Source of the DNA: Adineta ricciae
Lineage: Eukaryota; Rotifera; Eurotatoria; Adinetida; Adinetidae
Assembly (NCBI GenBank): GCA_905250025.1
Contig: CAJNOJ010000003.1
Coordinates: 347,650-411,649 of the forward strand
Direction of reading: 5' to 3'
Length of the DNA stretch: 64,000 bases
Both the position numbers and the translations under genes were made by a program. Below are positions 62,396-64,000 of this stretch, one piece after another. Under the pieces are notes generated by a model. That model did no database searches and had not been told where the DNA came from. It saw nothing but the letters and a program-made list of their open reading frames with translations. Numbering within the stretch: the stretch's first letter is position 1; each line of letters opens with the position of its first letter.

Positions 62396-63051
62396 CAGTT
62401 TTTTATTCTTGTTTTTCGATACATATACTAGGATCTTTCACAGTAGATCGAACGATAAAGATATATATTTAATAACTAAGCAATCAAAAATGGAAGACAA
62501 ATCGTATCCTTGATGAGAAGAGGTATTTTCAATAGGTGGAGTACGCTTTGTAATTATCATAACGAGTTCAAAAGTATCCTAATGGTCACTTCGAACAATA
62601 ATTATTTCCTACAAAAAATGAAAGTAATAGATACCCAAGAATTTACTCGGCTAACAGCACTTGATCATGATTAGAATAATCTGTCAAAATGAGTTCCACT
62701 TCCAGTCGATCATAAAAATTCATATTGATTTTGTTTTTCAAAGTGAAACAAAGCAATTTATAAATAGCATTCAACAAAAAGTTTATTGTCATTTCAATGA
62801 CTTCAAACTGGTGAATCATGAGTGTAAATGTATAATTAGGATCAACTCATCAGTTAATGAGGCCATATGTTTGAGCAATTTAAATGCGAGATGCACTATT
62901 TACAATGTCTCCGGAGGATGACATAAAAACGTTAGTGGGTATCGAGAAGCAAAAATAGCCTGAAGAATGTCAATTAAGTATGAAAACAATCACTTTGAAA
63001 ATGTTTATTTCTTCTATTCGCTCTATTAACCTTTTGCCGGTCAACAAAAGA
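62396..63051. other. Intergenic, no gene seen
   Basis: AT-rich spacer following ACBD6. The frame at 62661-62921 has no family resemblance. Confidence 0.45.
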
Positions 63052-63423
63052 CACTACCCAGACAGACAAGACTTTCAAAAATACGCGTAAAAACGCTTGA
63101 AAATGTGCGTTTTTTGCGAATTTATTTTCGTTAGAACTTAACGCGTTTCTACGCGTTTTATTCTTGTAAAAAACGCGTAAAAACGCGTATTTTCATGGAG
63201 AAAACTGTAAAATATATGGTAAAATTTTAACGCGAATAAACTCGTTAAAGTTTTACTACGCCTTTTACAGTATTCTCCATGAAAATACGCGTTTTTACGC
63301 GTTTTTTACAAGAATAAAACGCGTAGAAACGCGTTAAGTTCTAACGAAAATGAATTCGCAAAAAGCGCACATTTTCAAGCGTTTTTACGCGTATTTTTGA
63401 AAGTCTTGTCTGCCTGGGTAGTG
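63052..63423. mobile_element. 372-bp near-perfect palindrome (foldback / MITE-like element)
   Basis: Two arms of about 180 nt, starting CACTACCCAGACAGACAAGA at 63052 and ending in its reverse complement at 63423, fold around a centre near 63237. The outer 150 nt of each arm match with only about four mismatches; the inner 30 nt are looser. There is no ORF. About ten ACGCGT hexamers, five per arm, sit in AT-rich DNA. The first five bases recall the CACTA terminus of EnSpm transposons, but no clear target-site duplication flanks the element. Confidence 0.8.

Positions 63424-64000
<577 letters not shown>

Noticed and set aside
63052..63423. CACTA (EnSpm) transposon on the basis of the first five bases
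   Set aside because: No 3-bp target duplication and no transposase; the five-base match can be chance. Kept only as a foldback element of unknown class.

Overview
The window looks like a bdelloid rotifer chromosome (Adineta or Rotaria type). The grounds are very AT-rich DNA, compact animal genes, introns mostly 48-60 nt with GT/AG ends, no bacterial features, an F-box/LRR gene of a style I associate with rotifers, and two intronless enzyme ORFs of bacterial or fungal character. Genus and species cannot be fixed from sequence reading alone. Exon joins were chosen by hand from splice sites, reading phase and family similarity. For almost every gene the summed exon length is a multiple of three.

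Layout. 1-3065 has no gene I can support, but holds a telomere-like hairpin and a 228-bp element with 29-bp terminal inverted repeats. 3066-5448 is an F-box/leucine-rich-repeat gene whose LRRs sit in eleven 84-nt exons separated by ten 57-nt introns, an exact 141-bp exon+intron tandem array. 7330-13200 carries a nuclear poly(A)-binding protein (PABPN1 type), an intronless monoacylglycerol lipase and Ro60. 15047-18540 is an unrecognised 870-aa coiled-coil/disordered protein. 21399-23182 is a rhodopsin-family GPCR. 24207-27821 (minus) holds a PTC7-like PP2C phosphatase and an intronless FAD monooxygenase. 28191-31348 holds an unrecognised nuclear-looking protein with a 17-nt microexon and a three-LIM protein.

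32080-39414 (minus) contains an RBM24/38-type RNA-binding protein, a single-pass membrane protein with an Ig-like domain, a disordered protein and an atypical Ras-like GTPase. 40836-43897 (minus) contains a small membrane protein, mitochondrial ATP synthase subunit f, and actin with a TATA box and a perfect CArG box. 44444-49459 (plus) is DRG2 followed closely by a ClC-7 chloride/proton exchanger. 50753-53578 is a neuroligin/cholinesterase-like adhesion protein with a destroyed catalytic triad. 58109-59487 is a second GPCR. 60675-62395 holds a C1orf50-like DUF2452 protein and ACBD6. 63052-63423 is a nearly complete palindrome. A second actin gene starts at 63864 and runs off the end; its visible coding sequence is identical to the first actin.

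Working together. There is no single pathway. Three same-strand pairs with 91-109 nt between stop and start (lipase/RO60, DRG2/ClC-7, C1orf50/ACBD6), each with a splice-acceptor-like AG just before the downstream ATG, look like small trans-spliced operons; spliced-leader trans-splicing is known in bdelloids. The most unusual structures are the LRR exon array, the 372-bp palindrome, the identical inverted actin pair, the catalytically dead cholinesterase-like gene and the Ras-like protein lacking its key GTPase residues.
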